From positions 1,364,001 to 1,428,000 of the forward strand of contig NZ_CP023564.1 in NCBI RefSeq assembly GCF_002407065.1: DNA of 64,000 nt. Direction: 5' to 3'. The DNA comes from Brachybacterium ginsengisoli. Lineage in GTDB: Bacteria > Actinomycetota > Actinomycetes > Actinomycetales > Dermabacteraceae. The notes below the pieces were generated by a model. That model saw nothing but the letters and a program-made list of their open reading frames with translations. It did no database searches and had not been told where the DNA came from. Each line of letters begins with the position of its first letter. The stretch's first letter is position 1. The position numbers were made by a program, and so were the translations under genes. This document shows positions 26,624 to 35,856 of this stretch, piece after piece.

Positions 26624-27832
26624 GTGCCAGAGACCTCCCCGCGCCCCGATCATCCCTCCGCTCCCGCCCGACGCGTCGGCATCATCGGAGCCGGTCAGCT
26701 GGCCCGCATGATGCTGGGCCCGGCGATCGAGCTCGGGCTCACCGCGCCCGTGCTCGCCACCGACCCGGCCGAGAGCGCCGCGGCAGTCGCCGCGCAGGTG
26801 CGTCTGGGCCGTCACGACGACGAGCAGGCCGTGCGGGATCTCGCCGCCGAGGTCGAGGTCATCACCTTCGACCACGAGCACGTGCCGGCCTCTGTGCTCG
26901 AGGGGATCGAGCGGGACGGCGCCACGGCGGTGCGGCCGGGGCCCGCCGCCCTGATCCATGCCCAGGACAAGCTGATCATGCGCGAGAAGCTCTCCTCGCT
27001 CGGGCACCCCTGCCCGCGCTGGTGGCGCATCACGTCCGTCCAGGACCTCGTCACCGCGCTGGCCGAGTCCGGCGGCCGGATCGTCGTCAAGACCCCGCGC
27101 GGCGGCTACGACGCCCACGGAGTGCGGATCGTCGATGACGCCGAGCAGGCCGCCGACTGGCTCTCCGAGCACGGGGAGCTGCTCGCGGAGGAGCTCGTGC
27201 CCTTCACCCGCGAGCTCTCCGCCCAGGTCGCCCGGCGGCCCGGGGGAGAGGCGATCGCCTATCCGGTCGTGCAGTCGGTCCAGAAGGACGGCGTCTGCTA
27301 CGAGGTGGTCGCGCCCGCTCCGGGGCTCGATGCGGCCGATCAGCAGCGGATCCAGGGCCTCGCCCTCGCGATCGCCGAGGACCTCGACGTCACCGGGATG
27401 CTCGCCGTGGAGCTCTTCGAGACGGCAGAGGGCGAAGTGCTCGTCAACGAGCTCGCCATGCGCCCGCACAACACCGGGCACTGGTCGATGGACGGCGCCG
27501 TGACCGGCCAGTTCGAGCAGCACCTGCGGGCCGTCGCGGACATCCCCCTGGGATCGACCGCGCCCCTGGCCCCTGCAGCGGTGATGGTGAACCTCCTCGG
27601 CGGCGCCGCGGAGGACCTCGCCCCCGGTGCCCGCGCGGCGCTCGCGGCCGATCCGGACGTCAAGCTCCACCTCTACGGCAAGTCCGTCCGGCCCGGCCGG
27701 AAGATCGGCCACGTCACCCTGATCGGGGAGGACCCCGAGGACCTGCTCGCGCGCGCCCACCGCGCCGAACGACTGATCATCGACGGACCGGATGTGCCCG
27801 TCGGCCCCACGACTCCTGGAGAGACCCGATGA
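26624..27832 (+). CDS. purK: N5-carboxyaminoimidazole ribonucleotide synthase
   Basis: ATP-grasp enzyme, 402 residues, converting AIR, ATP and bicarbonate to N5-CAIR in purine synthesis. N-terminal [23 protein letters not shown]-grasp elements [31 protein letters not shown] and [15 protein letters not shown], and C-terminal [19 protein letters not shown] are typical. The GTG start is 7 nt after TACACT (leaderless). The stop overlaps purE (ATGA). The adjacent purK-purE pair provides two consecutive steps. Confidence 0.95.
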   Translation: MPETSPRPDHPSAPARRVGIIGAGQLARMMLGPAIELGLTAPVLATDPAESAAAVAAQVRLGRHDDEQAVRDLAAEVEVITFDHEHVPASVLEGIERDGATAVRPGPAALIHAQDKLIMREKLSSLGHPCPRWWRITSVQDLVTALAESGGRIVVKTPRGGYDAHGVRIVDDAEQAADWLSEHGELLAEELVPFTRELSAQVARRPGGEAIAYPVVQSVQKDGVCYEVVAPAPGLDAADQQRIQGLALAIAEDLDVTGMLAVELFETAEGEVLVNELAMRPHNTGHWSMDGAVTGQFEQHLRAVADIPLGSTAPLAPAAVMVNLLGGAAEDLAPGARAALAADPDVKLHLYGKSVRPGRKIGHVTLIGEDPEDLLARAHRAERLIIDGPDVPVGPTTPGETR

Positions 27833-28389
27833 CGCAGCCCACCAGCCCCGAGATCACCACCGCCCCCGAGGGCGACGCCGCCGAGGCCCGTCCCCTGGTG
27901 GGCATCGTGATGGGCTCGGACTCCGACCACCCGGTGATGAAGGCCGCCGAGGAGGCGCTCGCCGAGTTCGGGATCGCCGCCACCGTCGAGGTCGTCTCCG
28001 CCCATCGGATGCCCGAGGACATGATCACCTGGGGCCGCGGCGCCGCGGATCGCGGCCTGCGCGTGGTGATCGCCGGAGCCGGCGGTGCAGCGCACCTGCC
28101 GGGCATGCTCGCCTCCCTCACCCCGCTGCCCGTGATCGGCGTGCCGGTGCCGCTGAAGCATCTCGACGGCATGGACTCGCTGCTCTCGATCGTCCAGATG
28201 CCCGCCGGGGTGCCGGTCGCGACCGTCTCGATCGGCGGGGCGCGCAACGCCGGTCTGCTCGCCGCCCGGATCCTCGCCGCCGGCGGGGACGAGCAGGCCG
28301 AGCGCCTGCGGGAGCGGATGGTCGCCTTCCAGGGGGAGCTGCGGGAGATCGCCCTCGCCAAGGGAGAGGCACTGCGCGCCTCACGCTGA
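27829..28389 (+). CDS. purE: N5-carboxyaminoimidazole ribonucleotide mutase
   Basis: 186 residues. Class I PurE motifs: [27 protein letters not shown] and [19 protein letters not shown] (nucleotide and active-site His/Ser region). It moves the carboxyl group of N5-CAIR to C4, giving CAIR. The start overlaps the purK stop by 4 nt. A strong bidirectional terminator begins about 30 nt after its stop. Confidence 0.95.
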   Translation: MTQPTSPEITTAPEGDAAEARPLVGIVMGSDSDHPVMKAAEEALAEFGIAATVEVVSAHRMPEDMITWGRGAADRGLRVVIAGAGGAAHLPGMLASLTPLPVIGVPVPLKHLDGMDSLLSIVQMPAGVPVATVSIGGARNAGLLAARILAAGGDEQAERLRERMVAFQGELREIALAKGEALRASR

Positions 28390-28419
28390 TCTCGACCCTG
28401 CGCCCGTCCTCCTCATGCA

Positions 28420-28460
28420 CGAGGGCGCGGCGCGGGATCGCTCCCTGCGCCGCGCCCTCG
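28420..28460. terminator. Strong bidirectional terminator after purE
   Basis: Perfect 14-bp stem CGAGGGCGCGGCGC / GCGCCGCGCCCTCG with a 13-nt loop that can itself pair GGGA with TCCC. It separates purKE from the convergent TagGH genes and marks the left edge of the glycopolymer region. Confidence 0.8.
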
Positions 28461-28486
28461 GGGTGCGGATCCTGGCGGTTCGACCG

Positions 28487-29347
28487 CTAGTTCAGCTTCG
28501 CGCCCGACGAGGCGTCGCTTCGGCCCTCGACGTACTCGTGGTACGCGTCGGCGACCACGTCCACATCGCCATCGGCGACGAGCACGCCCTTGTCGATCCA
28601 GAGGGCGCGGGTGCACATCGCCCGGACGGATGCCAGGGAGTGCGAGACGAAGAAGACCGTGCCGGCCTGGGCGCGGATCTCCTCGATCCGTGCGGTGCTC
28701 TTCTTGCGGAACGAGGCGTCGCCGGTGGCCAGGGCCTCGTCGATCATGAGGATCTCCGGCGTGCGGATCGTCGAGATCGCGAAGCGCAGCCGCGAGGCCA
28801 TGCCCGAGGAGTAGGAGCTCATCGGCAGGTAGAGGAAGTCGCCGAGCTCGGCGAACTCCGAGACGCCCGGGATGTTCCGGCGCACCTCCTTGTTGCTCAG
28901 CCCCAGCGCCAGACCACCGATCGTGATGTTGCGCTCGCCGGTGAGGCGGGGGAGCAGCGCGGCGTTCACGCCCAGCAGCTCGGGCTCCGCGGAGGTGAAG
29001 ACGCGACCGGAGGTAGGGGGGAGCAGGCCTGCCACGGCGCGCAGCAGCGTCGACTTGCCGGACCCGTTGGTGCCCAGGATGCCGATCGACTCCCCGTGAT
29101 GGGCCACGAAGGACACCCCGCGCACGGCGGGGACCTCGGTGATCGGTCCGGTGTCGGGGCGGCCCAGGCTGATCGCCTTGTCCCACAGGGAGCTGCGCTC
29201 CTTGGTGGTGCCGCCGCGGCGGGCGCCGAAGACCCGGTAGGTGATGTGTAGATCGTCGACCACCACGGACGGCGGGCCGAGCGGCTTGCGCTCCACCCGA
29301 TCCGGCAGATCCTCGGGGTCGATCTCGTAATCGATGTCCTCAGTCAC
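28487..29347 (-). CDS. Polysaccharide/teichoic-acid ABC exporter ATP-binding protein (TagH type)
   Basis: 286 residues. Walker A GTNGSGKSTLLRA, signature YSSGMASRL, Walker B ILMIDEALATGDASF and switch His VSHSLAS. The N-terminal ~60 residues carry TYRVFGARRGGTTKER, the extended region typical of TagH/Wzt ATPases. It energises export of a lipid-linked glycopolymer with the permease whose gene overlaps upstream by 8 nt. It is separate from the second exporter at 51499-53209, so two different polymers are probably exported. I infer it serves the pseudaminic-acid polymer made by neighbouring genes. Confidence 0.9.
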   Translation of the reverse strand: MTEDIDYEIDPEDLPDRVERKPLGPPSVVVDDLHITYRVFGARRGGTTKERSSLWDKAISLGRPDTGPITEVPAVRGVSFVAHHGESIGILGTNGSGKSTLLRAVAGLLPPTSGRVFTSAEPELLGVNAALLPRLTGERNITIGGLALGLSNKEVRRNIPGVSEFAELGDFLYLPMSSYSSGMASRLRFAISTIRTPEILMIDEALATGDASFRKKSTARIEEIRAQAGTVFFVSHSLASVRAMCTRALWIDKGVLVADGDVDVVADAYHEYVEGRSDASSGAKLN

Positions 29348-30266
29348 GACCGTAGGTCTCCTCTGCGCGCCAGAAGTACAGGAATCCGAGGGCGAAGACG
29401 ACGACCGCCCAGCCGATGGCCTCGAGCCACAGCAGCGGTGTCATCGGGATCAGTTCCTCGTTGCCGAACACGGCACGGAACAGGTCCAGGTAGATCGCCA
29501 CCGGCTGATGGATCAGGAGCGGCTTGAACCACACGCTGTCCGGGACCATCGCTGGGATCAGGAACATCGCGCCGGAGGCGTAGCGCCCCAGGGTCAGGAT
29601 GAAGGGCATGGCGTTGGCGATGTCGGGGGCGCGGGCGCCGACGCGCGAGAAGAACATCGCGAGCCCCGAGGAGAAGGCCATCAGGAGCACGGCCGCGAAC
29701 GGGAGCAGGAGCCAGGACCAGGTGGGCACCACGGCGCCCATGCCCGGGAGCAGCCCGGTCACCATGGCGACGACCATCATCGCCACGAGGATCGGCGCGA
29801 ACATCACCATCTCGGTCATCACCGTGGCGAGGGGGACCACCGCACGGGGGAACCGGTGGGACCGGATCAGCTGCAGGTTGTTCGGGATCGCGTTGAGCCC
29901 CGACATCACCGAGGTCTGGAAGAGCGAGTACGTGAACGTGCCGATGACGATGAACGCCGCTCGGTTCTCGATCCCTGGGGCGCTGGAATGGAACAGGAAG
30001 CCGAAGATGATGACGTACACGCCGGCGTCGAGGATCGGACGGAGCACGGCCCACGCCTGACCCAGGTACGAGCCCTGGTTGCGCGAGTACGCCCGCGATG
30101 CGGAGAGGTTCCAGATGAAGGATCGGCGCTGCCACACCTGCGCGATGTACCGACCGAGCGGGGGACGGATGCCCATCTCGGCCAGTCCGGATCTCGCGGC
30201 GAGCGCCTCGGACTCGGTGGAGGTGAGGCGCGGAGCGAGGGGGACCTGCGCCTTCTGGTCAGCCAA
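29340..30266 (-). CDS. Polysaccharide/teichoic-acid ABC exporter permease (TagG type)
   Basis: 308 residues if started at TTG 30266. I prefer that start because AGAGGAGAA ends 6 nt upstream and it leaves a 70-bp promoter gap. The in-frame ATG 30335 would add 23 residues but leave a single base before the divergent GT2 start. An amphipathic N-terminus and QVWQRRSFIWNLSASRAYSR precede six hydrophobic helices (ABC2 exporter type). It forms the membrane channel with the TagH-type ATPase. Confidence 0.88.
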   Translation of the reverse strand: MADQKAQVPLAPRLTSTESEALAARSGLAEMGIRPPLGRYIAQVWQRRSFIWNLSASRAYSRNQGSYLGQAWAVLRPILDAGVYVIIFGFLFHSSAPGIENRAAFIVIGTFTYSLFQTSVMSGLNAIPNNLQLIRSHRFPRAVVPLATVMTEMVMFAPILVAMMVVAMVTGLLPGMGAVVPTWSWLLLPFAAVLLMAFSSGLAMFFSRVGARAPDIANAMPFILTLGRYASGAMFLIPAMVPDSVWFKPLLIHQPVAIYLDLFRAVFGNEELIPMTPLLWLEAIGWAVVVFALGFLYFWRAEETYGRD

Positions 30267-30300
30267 ATTCGTTCTCCTCTGGCCGGACGGGCGCAGCGGG

Positions 30301-30328
30301 CTGACCCGCCGTTCGGCATCGGTATGAT
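30301..30328 (+). promoter_or_regulatory. Promoter of the GT2/glycopolymer genes
   Basis: -35-like CTGACC (30301-30306), 16-nt spacer and -10 TATGAT (30323-30328), then 8 nt to the GTG start at 30337. This is one of the best sigma70-type promoters in the window, and the transcript would be leaderless. Confidence 0.65.
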
Positions 30329-30336
30329 CGTGCATC

Positions 30337-31131
30337 GTGACAGACGCATTGGAACAGCACCCGCTGGTGACAGTCGTGATGCCGGTATTCAACGGCGCGC
30401 GGACCCTGCGTCGATCACTCGGTAGCGTACTCGATCAGACCCGCTCCGACCTCGAGCTGATCGTCGTCGACGACGCCTCCACGGATGACACTGCGCACAT
30501 CGTCGAGGAGGTCGCGCAGGGCGATTCCCGCGTGCGTCTGATCCGTCGCGAACGCAGCGGCGGGCCCGCCGCGGCCCGGAACACGGGCATCGCGAGCGGC
30601 ACCGGTCGCTATCTCGCGTTCTGCGATGCCGACGACCTCTGGCTCCCCGACAAGCTCGAGCGGCAGCTGACGCTCGCCGAGGCCGAGGGTGCGTCGCTCG
30701 TCTACAGCGGCTACCACCGGGTCGACGCCGGTTTCGCGGGATCCGCCGCCGACTTCGTCCCCGAGGGCCGCGTGGTCCGCGTGCCGACCCGCGTCACCCG
30801 CGCCGCGCTGCGCCGCGGGAACGTCATCGGGAACCTGACGGCCGTCGTCGATCTGCAGCGGACGGGTCCGGTGTCGCTGCCCGACATCCCCGGCGCCGAG
30901 GACTGGGCGCTGTGGCTGCTCATCGTGGGCGCCGGCGGCGCCGCGGTCGGCATCGACGAACCGCTCGCCCTGTACCGCGCGGACCAGCCGGGCTCGCACT
31001 CGGCCGATCGCACGCGCGCCGTGCGCGCCGTCTGGCAGGTGCTCCGGCAGCAGGAGCGGCTCTCCATGCCGGGCGCTGCGGCGAACCTGTTCCTGGGTGC
31101 CGTCGCAGCACTGCGCAAGAACCGCATCTAG
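30337..31131 (+). CDS. Family 2 glycosyltransferase
   Basis: 264 residues, GT-A fold. N-terminal VTVVMPVFNGARTLRRSL, nucleotide-binding IVVDDASTDDTA, RSGGPAAARNTGIASG and DxD in AFCDADDLWLPDK. There is no membrane helix. It adds a sugar to a cell-surface polymer intermediate on the cytoplasmic face. It is divergent from the TagG-type permease and first of a plus-strand series leading to pseI. Acceptor and donor are unknown. Confidence 0.88.
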   Translation: MTDALEQHPLVTVVMPVFNGARTLRRSLGSVLDQTRSDLELIVVDDASTDDTAHIVEEVAQGDSRVRLIRRERSGGPAAARNTGIASGTGRYLAFCDADDLWLPDKLERQLTLAEAEGASLVYSGYHRVDAGFAGSAADFVPEGRVVRVPTRVTRAALRRGNVIGNLTAVVDLQRTGPVSLPDIPGAEDWALWLLIVGAGGAAVGIDEPLALYRADQPGSHSADRTRAVRAVWQVLRQQERLSMPGAAANLFLGAVAALRKNRI

Positions 31132-31172
31132 GAACGCCCCGGCGCCGCGACCATGGCAGACTGAGGAACGTC

Positions 31173-31221
31173 CTGATCCTGATCTGCGCCGATGAGCTCG
31201 CCGGGCCCCCCCGGTTGCCGC
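31173..31221 (+). pseudogene. Decayed duplicate of the 5' end of the next gene
   Basis: A 48-nt stretch aligns with the first 48 nt of the gene at 31359, at about 39 of 48 identical positions plus one inserted C. In protein terms LILICADELAGPP mirrors MIVICTNEVAGPT. The start codon is CTG instead of ATG, and a C7 run (31206-31212) shifts the frame. It looks like a remnant of a duplicated or replaced glycosyltransferase gene in the 227-bp gap, 186 bp upstream of the intact copy. The rest of the gap shows no recognisable feature. Confidence 0.6.
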
Positions 31222-31358
31222 GATTCGGCCCCCGAGGCCGCCAGGGCGTCGCACCCCGTGGAGCGACGCTCCCTGAGCGGGACTGCGCCCCTGCGTACCG
31301 TGACTGCACAGAACCTCTGGCCCCGAGCCGCTGTTCCTCGAGGAAGGTTTCCGCCCGA

Positions 31359-34300
31359 ATGATCGTCATCTGCACCAATGAGGTCGCCGGGCCCACCGGT
31401 TACCACAAGTCCGTCGTCCAGCTGGCGAACGGCCTGCGCACGGCGGGGTACCCCGTGGCCGTGCTCGGCTTCCTGGGCACCGGGGACGTGGCCAGCCGGA
31501 TGCTTCCACGGTGGCCGCTGGACCTCGAGGTCCCGGCCTACACCCTGCGATCCCTCCCGGCGGCCGGCGGATCGCTGCTGCACAAGGACGTCCACCCCCA
31601 GCTCTCGGGAGCTCTCGGGGCGCTGCGCTACGAGTTCACGGCCAACGAGCTGGCCGCGCTGAGGGATCTCAACCGGTCGCTGAGCGACGAGGACACCATC
31701 ATCTTCACCGCGCCGGTGCAGGCCCTGGCCTTCCAGCGCGCCCTGGGCGACGACGAGCGCCGCCCGCGCACCGTGCTCCAGATCCACGGCGACTATCTCC
31801 ACCACGCCGAGCTCTGGGAGCCGCTGATGTCGGTGCGCGGCACCGTCGACCGGCTCCAGACCGTCGCCGACGGGCTGCGGAAGCAGTTCAGCCCCAGCTG
31901 GGACGAGGACGACGTGGTCTTCATACCGAACTTCCCGGGCGAGGGCTCCGACCTGGTGACCCGGGCGGAGCACGAGGGCGTCAACATCGCGCTCCCGGCC
32001 TCCTTCCAGCATCGCAAGAACCAGCTCGACGCGATCCGGGCCCTCTCCCTGATCGAGGACGAGTCCGTCCGGCTGACGCTGTGGGGCAACATCAGCCCCC
32101 TGAACCCGTACTTCATCGCGGTCCAGGAGCTGATCGAGACGCTGGGGCTCTCCCATCGGGTGAGCATCCCCGGGTTCGGCACCGAGCAGGACGTCTACTC
32201 CACCGCCGACATCGTGCTGATGACCTCCCTGTCCGAGGGGTTCCCGTACCCGCTGCTGGAGGCGATGTACCAGTCCCGTCCCACCGTCTCCTACGACTTC
32301 GAGTTCGGGCCCCGCGAGGCCATCGAGGACGGTGGCAGCGGCTTCATCGTCCCCCTGGGCGATGTCGAGCAGCTGGCCGACCGCCTCCGGGAGCTGGCCG
32401 CGGACGACGAGCTGCGTGAGCAGTACGGGCGACGGGCGCGCGAGCGGTTCGACCAGTGGTTCGCCCCCGCCGCCGTCGCCGAGCAGTACAGCCGGTTCCT
32501 CGGACCGTCCGACAGGTCGATCGATCTGACCGAGGTGTTCGCCACCGACGGCGTCGAGCCGGTCGCCGTCCAGGAGATCTCGCATCGGGTGCGCCGCGTC
32601 CGTGGACGTCGGATTCACCAGGTCACCGTGCATTCGGGCGCGACCCTGCACGACGTCGAGATCGACGACGGCAGGCGCGTCACCCGCCCGCAGGTGCTCC
32701 GCCGCGACGACCGCACCGTGATCGAGTTCCCCATCGGCTCGCACGACGTCGTCTCCTACAGCACCCGACCGGGCTCGACGGAGCGCCACTATCTCGCCGG
32801 ACCCGCCGACGGCGAGGAGCTCCCGGTGCTGCCCCGGCTGCGCAGGGATGCCACCTACGGGGACGGGACCCCGCCGGTGCAGGACACGATCTTCGCCTCC
32901 AGCGGAGGCGCGCGGCACGTCTCGCTGAGGACCACCCCGGCTCATCTGGCCGAGTTCGGTGCCAGCTCGGTCGAGGCGGTCTCGTGGAAGCTGCGCCAGG
33001 TCCTGCCCTCCCCGAAGCCCAAGGCCCCGGCCGGCGTGACGGAGCAGAGGATCGCCGCAGCGAAGGCTGACGCAGCGAAGGCTGACGCCGCGAAGGCGGA
33101 TGCGGCGAGTCCTGCCGCGGCAGGCGCCGACACCTCGGCCGCCGGCTCCGACGCATCGAGCGCTCCCGCTGCCGCACCGAGCGCCCCCGCCGGCGCGGCC
33201 TCGACCGCGCCCGTCGATGCCGCCGCCTCGCAGGCGTCCGCGCCGCCCGCCCTCACAGGCGTGGGCAAGGCCGTCGGACTCCCCGCTCAGGCGATGGGGT
33301 CCGTCGGCCGGGTCGCCAAGACGTATGCGAAGACCGCTGCGTCGATGCTCGTGGACACGATCGCCCACAACCCCCCGGCGCCGACGCGGCGTGAGATCAC
33401 GCGCCATCCCTGGTTCCCGGTCACCGCCGGGGTGGACAGCTTCGGGACCCCGATCAACCACTCCGGCGGGGTCGAGGTGTCCAACAGCGGCACCGCGCAG
33501 CGACCCACCGTGACCGTCCAGGGCGAGTACGACTCCCTGGTGCTGAGGGACGGGATCTCGCGTCGCGAGGTGTCCCCTCCATGGACGTACGGTGAACTCT
33601 TCGAGTCGATCTGCGAGGCCGAGCGGGAGCACGGACTGTTCGACATCACCAGCGGGGGAGTGCATGTCTGGGAGCTCGGGCGCTCGGCTCTCGTGATCCA
33701 GCTCGGCGAGGCCGCCGGGCTGTGGGGGACCGCCGCCGCCATCGGGGCCCCGGTCCGCGACGTCTACACCGGGAGCAAGCGGCTGACCACCGCCCCGTCG
33801 GCGCGCACCGTCGTGTTCGACTACGCCCGCCGAGGACAGAGCGGCTACCGCACGGCCCCCTTCGTGGACGATCAGACGCTCTTCGTCGTGCAGCCGGATG
33901 CGGAGGGCTATCCCGGCGTCGACGAGACGAACCTGGTCTACCCCTTCGCCGAGTTCACCCAGTGGAAGAAGCACTGGCGTCGGCGGTGGTCCCACCTCCG
34001 GGTGCCCGAGGTGGATGCCCGCCCCTTCGAGGCGGCGCTGTCCGAGACCCTCGGCATCCGGGTCGACCTCGGTGACCACCTGCGCAACCGCCTGGCGAAG
34101 TTCCTCGCCGAGCGGGAGTTCTGGACCCCGGTGTTCGAGCGCGTCGCACCGGAGGAGGTGCTCCTCGCCTCGAGCCACTGGTGGGCCGGGATCGCGGCCG
34201 CCGCGGACCGCTCCGGTGCCCGGGTCTCGGACATCCAGTACGCCCTGACCAGCCGGTACGCCCCGAGCTTCTGGTTCGGCCAGAAGCCGCACTACGGCGC

Positions 34301-34835
34301 GACCCGCTTCTACACCTGGTCGGACTACTGGGCCGAGCGCACCAACGTCTACGAGGAGCACGTCGTGGTCCCGCGCGAGCAGCCCGAGCTCACCGAGGCG
34401 ATCGCGAACCCGTCGACCGAGGAGCCGGTCTGGGACGTCTGCATCGTCTCCCAGCCGCGCGTGCTGCGCCGGATCCTCGCCTTCGTGCAGGACCTGGTGC
34501 GGGAGCGCCCGGAGCTGCGGGTCGTGCTCGCCCCGCATCCCGCCCAGCGCGACATCATCGACAAGGAGCTCGCCGCCGCCGGCCTGGACTCCCACGTCAC
34601 GGTCGCCGCCGAGGACACCCTCACCACGATCCGTCGATCGGCGATGAGCGTGGGGACCTTCTCCACCTCGCTGTGGGAGTCCGCCGCCATGGGCTGCCCC
34701 ACCTACGTCATCGAGGTCCCCGGGTACGAGGAGACCCTCGAGGACATCGAGTCGGGCCTGTTCCGGCTGGCCCGGACCCCGCACGACCTGGTCCCGTACG
34801 AGGTCCCCGCGTCCCGCCACCGCATCTTCGGCTGA
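31359..34835 (+). CDS. Two-domain glycosyltransferase (GT4-like + putative nonulosonate transferase)
   Basis: 1158 residues, unusually long. The N-terminal half (~1-390) is GT-B/GT4-like: MIVICTNEVAGPTGYHKSV, then a C-lobe with the EX7E motif (E293...E301 in SEGFPYPLLEAM). Residues ~400-560 are probably beta-rich. An Ala/Ser/Pro linker (~560-640) contains a tandem AKADA repeat. The C-terminal half (~690-1158) ends with APHPAQRD (H1060-P1061) and FSTSLWES (S1102-S1104), like the HP and S/T motifs of GT-B sialyltransferases. It sits among pseudaminic-acid genes, so I infer a bifunctional polymerase adding a sugar and a nonulosonic acid. AGGAAGG precedes ATG 31359. Confidence 0.65.
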   Translation: MIVICTNEVAGPTGYHKSVVQLANGLRTAGYPVAVLGFLGTGDVASRMLPRWPLDLEVPAYTLRSLPAAGGSLLHKDVHPQLSGALGALRYEFTANELAALRDLNRSLSDEDTIIFTAPVQALAFQRALGDDERRPRTVLQIHGDYLHHAELWEPLMSVRGTVDRLQTVADGLRKQFSPSWDEDDVVFIPNFPGEGSDLVTRAEHEGVNIALPASFQHRKNQLDAIRALSLIEDESVRLTLWGNISPLNPYFIAVQELIETLGLSHRVSIPGFGTEQDVYSTADIVLMTSLSEGFPYPLLEAMYQSRPTVSYDFEFGPREAIEDGGSGFIVPLGDVEQLADRLRELAADDELREQYGRRARERFDQWFAPAAVAEQYSRFLGPSDRSIDLTEVFATDGVEPVAVQEISHRVRRVRGRRIHQVTVHSGATLHDVEIDDGRRVTRPQVLRRDDRTVIEFPIGSHDVVSYSTRPGSTERHYLAGPADGEELPVLPRLRRDATYGDGTPPVQDTIFASSGGARHVSLRTTPAHLAEFGASSVEAVSWKLRQVLPSPKPKAPAGVTEQRIAAAKADAAKADAAKADAASPAAAGADTSAAGSDASSAPAAAPSAPAGAASTAPVDAAASQASAPPALTGVGKAVGLPAQAMGSVGRVAKTYAKTAASMLVDTIAHNPPAPTRREITRHPWFPVTAGVDSFGTPINHSGGVEVSNSGTAQRPTVTVQGEYDSLVLRDGISRREVSPPWTYGELFESICEAEREHGLFDITSGGVHVWELGRSALVIQLGEAAGLWGTAAAIGAPVRDVYTGSKRLTTAPSARTVVFDYARRGQSGYRTAPFVDDQTLFVVQPDAEGYPGVDETNLVYPFAEFTQWKKHWRRRWSHLRVPEVDARPFEAALSETLGIRVDLGDHLRNRLAKFLAEREFWTPVFERVAPEEVLLASSHWWAGIAAAADRSGARVSDIQYALTSRYAPSFWFGQKPHYGATRFYTWSDYWAERTNVYEEHVVVPREQPELTEAIANPSTEEPVWDVCIVSQPRVLRRILAFVQDLVRERPELRVVLAPHPAQRDIIDKELAAAGLDSHVTVAAEDTLTTIRRSAMSVGTFSTSLWESAAMGCPTYVIEVPGYEETLEDIESGLFRLARTPHDLVPYEVPASRHRIFG
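33055..33113 (+). repeat. 15-bp imperfect tandem repeat in glycosyltransferase linker
   Basis: About four copies of a 15-bp unit of the form GCGAAGGCTGACGCA, encoding AKADA repeats (K-A-D-A-A phase). It lies within the flexible linker between the two glycosyltransferase halves and could vary in length between strains. Confidence 0.8.
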
Positions 34836-34840
34836 GCCCC

Positions 34841-35851
34841 ATGGACATCCAGAACCACTATTACGGCCACAGTGCGGCCCTGGCCCTGCACGCCGGGCTG
34901 CGCTCGGTCCGGCACATCAACGGCCTGCTCCAGCACGGGTGGACGGTCCGCTCTCCCACGCTCGTGCACTTCTCCGACTTCGCCGACCTCCCCAGGACGG
35001 CTCGTCGGCTGGTGTGGAGCCACGCCGCCCGCGGCTGGGACCCGGAGGCCGATCCGTTCGCGACCACTCCCGTCGGCGCCCCGTTCCTCTACCTGAGCGC
35101 CCTGACCGCAGATCGCGCGGTCGAGCCGCTGGGGGCGACGGTCGCGTTCCCCGTGCATGACACCCGCCTGGTCAAGCTCCAGCACGATGACGCGGTCCTC
35201 GCTCGCGAGCTGGCCGAGCGTGACGGGCCCTCGATCGTGTGCCTGCACCCGGAGGACCTGGAGCGCCCCGAGAAGCGCCAGGTGTGGGTCGAGCACGGCC
35301 ACCGCGTGGTCAGCGCCGGAGAACGGCGGGACCCGCAGTTCCTCGGCCGCATCCTGCGCCTGGTCCGCGGAGCGCGCCGCGTGGTCTCCAACCAGCTCTC
35401 CACCGCGGTCGTCTATGCGGCCGCGGAGGGCACCCCGACGGCCATCTACGACGGGGACATCGCGATCGGTGCGCTCGGGACCGAGGTCTCCCAGCGCACG
35501 CGCGAGCTGTGGCCCGAGTTCCACGAGGAGGCCGAGGACGAGGTCCGTCGCGCCGTCGCCCTCGACGAGCTGGGCCACCGCTTCCTCCAAGAACCGCAGG
35601 CGCTGCAGGCCCTGCTCGGGTGGGATCGCCGGTCGCCGGGGCCGTTCCTCAGCTACTGGGCCGGAGCCCCGGTGCGGAAGGCGGGTGCCGTCCTCGGGGT
35701 GGTCAAGCGCCCCGAGGGGGCTCAGGACGCCGGGGCGGGGGCCTCACCCCTGGTGTTCCTCCGCCACCCCCTCAGCCACCTCCCCGGCGCCCTTCCCGCG
35801 GTGCCCCGCGGGCAGGCGCTGCTCCCGGAGCCGCTGACCCCGTCGCAGTGA
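34841..35851 (+). CDS. Unrecognised protein; candidate GT-B nonulosonic-acid transferase
   Basis: 336 residues, start ATG 34841, five nucleotides after the preceding stop. I do not recognise a named family. It begins MDIQNHYYGHSAALALHAG, has no signal or membrane segment, and carries VCLHPEDLERP (H136-P137) followed by VSNQLSTAVVYAAAEGTP (S187-T188). This spacing and order resemble the HP and S/T motifs that hold CMP in bacterial sialyltransferases. The C-terminal ~50 residues are Pro/Gly-rich. Position between the large glycosyltransferase and pseI supports a role in transferring pseudaminic acid. Alternatively it may be an accessory polysaccharide protein. Confidence 0.6.
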   Translation: MDIQNHYYGHSAALALHAGLRSVRHINGLLQHGWTVRSPTLVHFSDFADLPRTARRLVWSHAARGWDPEADPFATTPVGAPFLYLSALTADRAVEPLGATVAFPVHDTRLVKLQHDDAVLARELAERDGPSIVCLHPEDLERPEKRQVWVEHGHRVVSAGERRDPQFLGRILRLVRGARRVVSNQLSTAVVYAAAEGTPTAIYDGDIAIGALGTEVSQRTRELWPEFHEEAEDEVRRAVALDELGHRFLQEPQALQALLGWDRRSPGPFLSYWAGAPVRKAGAVLGVVKRPEGAQDAGAGASPLVFLRHPLSHLPGALPAVPRGQALLPEPLTPSQ

Positions 35852-35856
35852 GGTCG

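Noticed and set aside
31206..31212. C7 run as a possible sequencing error or programmed frameshift
   Set aside because: Removing one C restores similarity to the downstream gene start, but the frame then runs into a stop at the next gene's start and has no start codon, so a remnant is the simpler reading.
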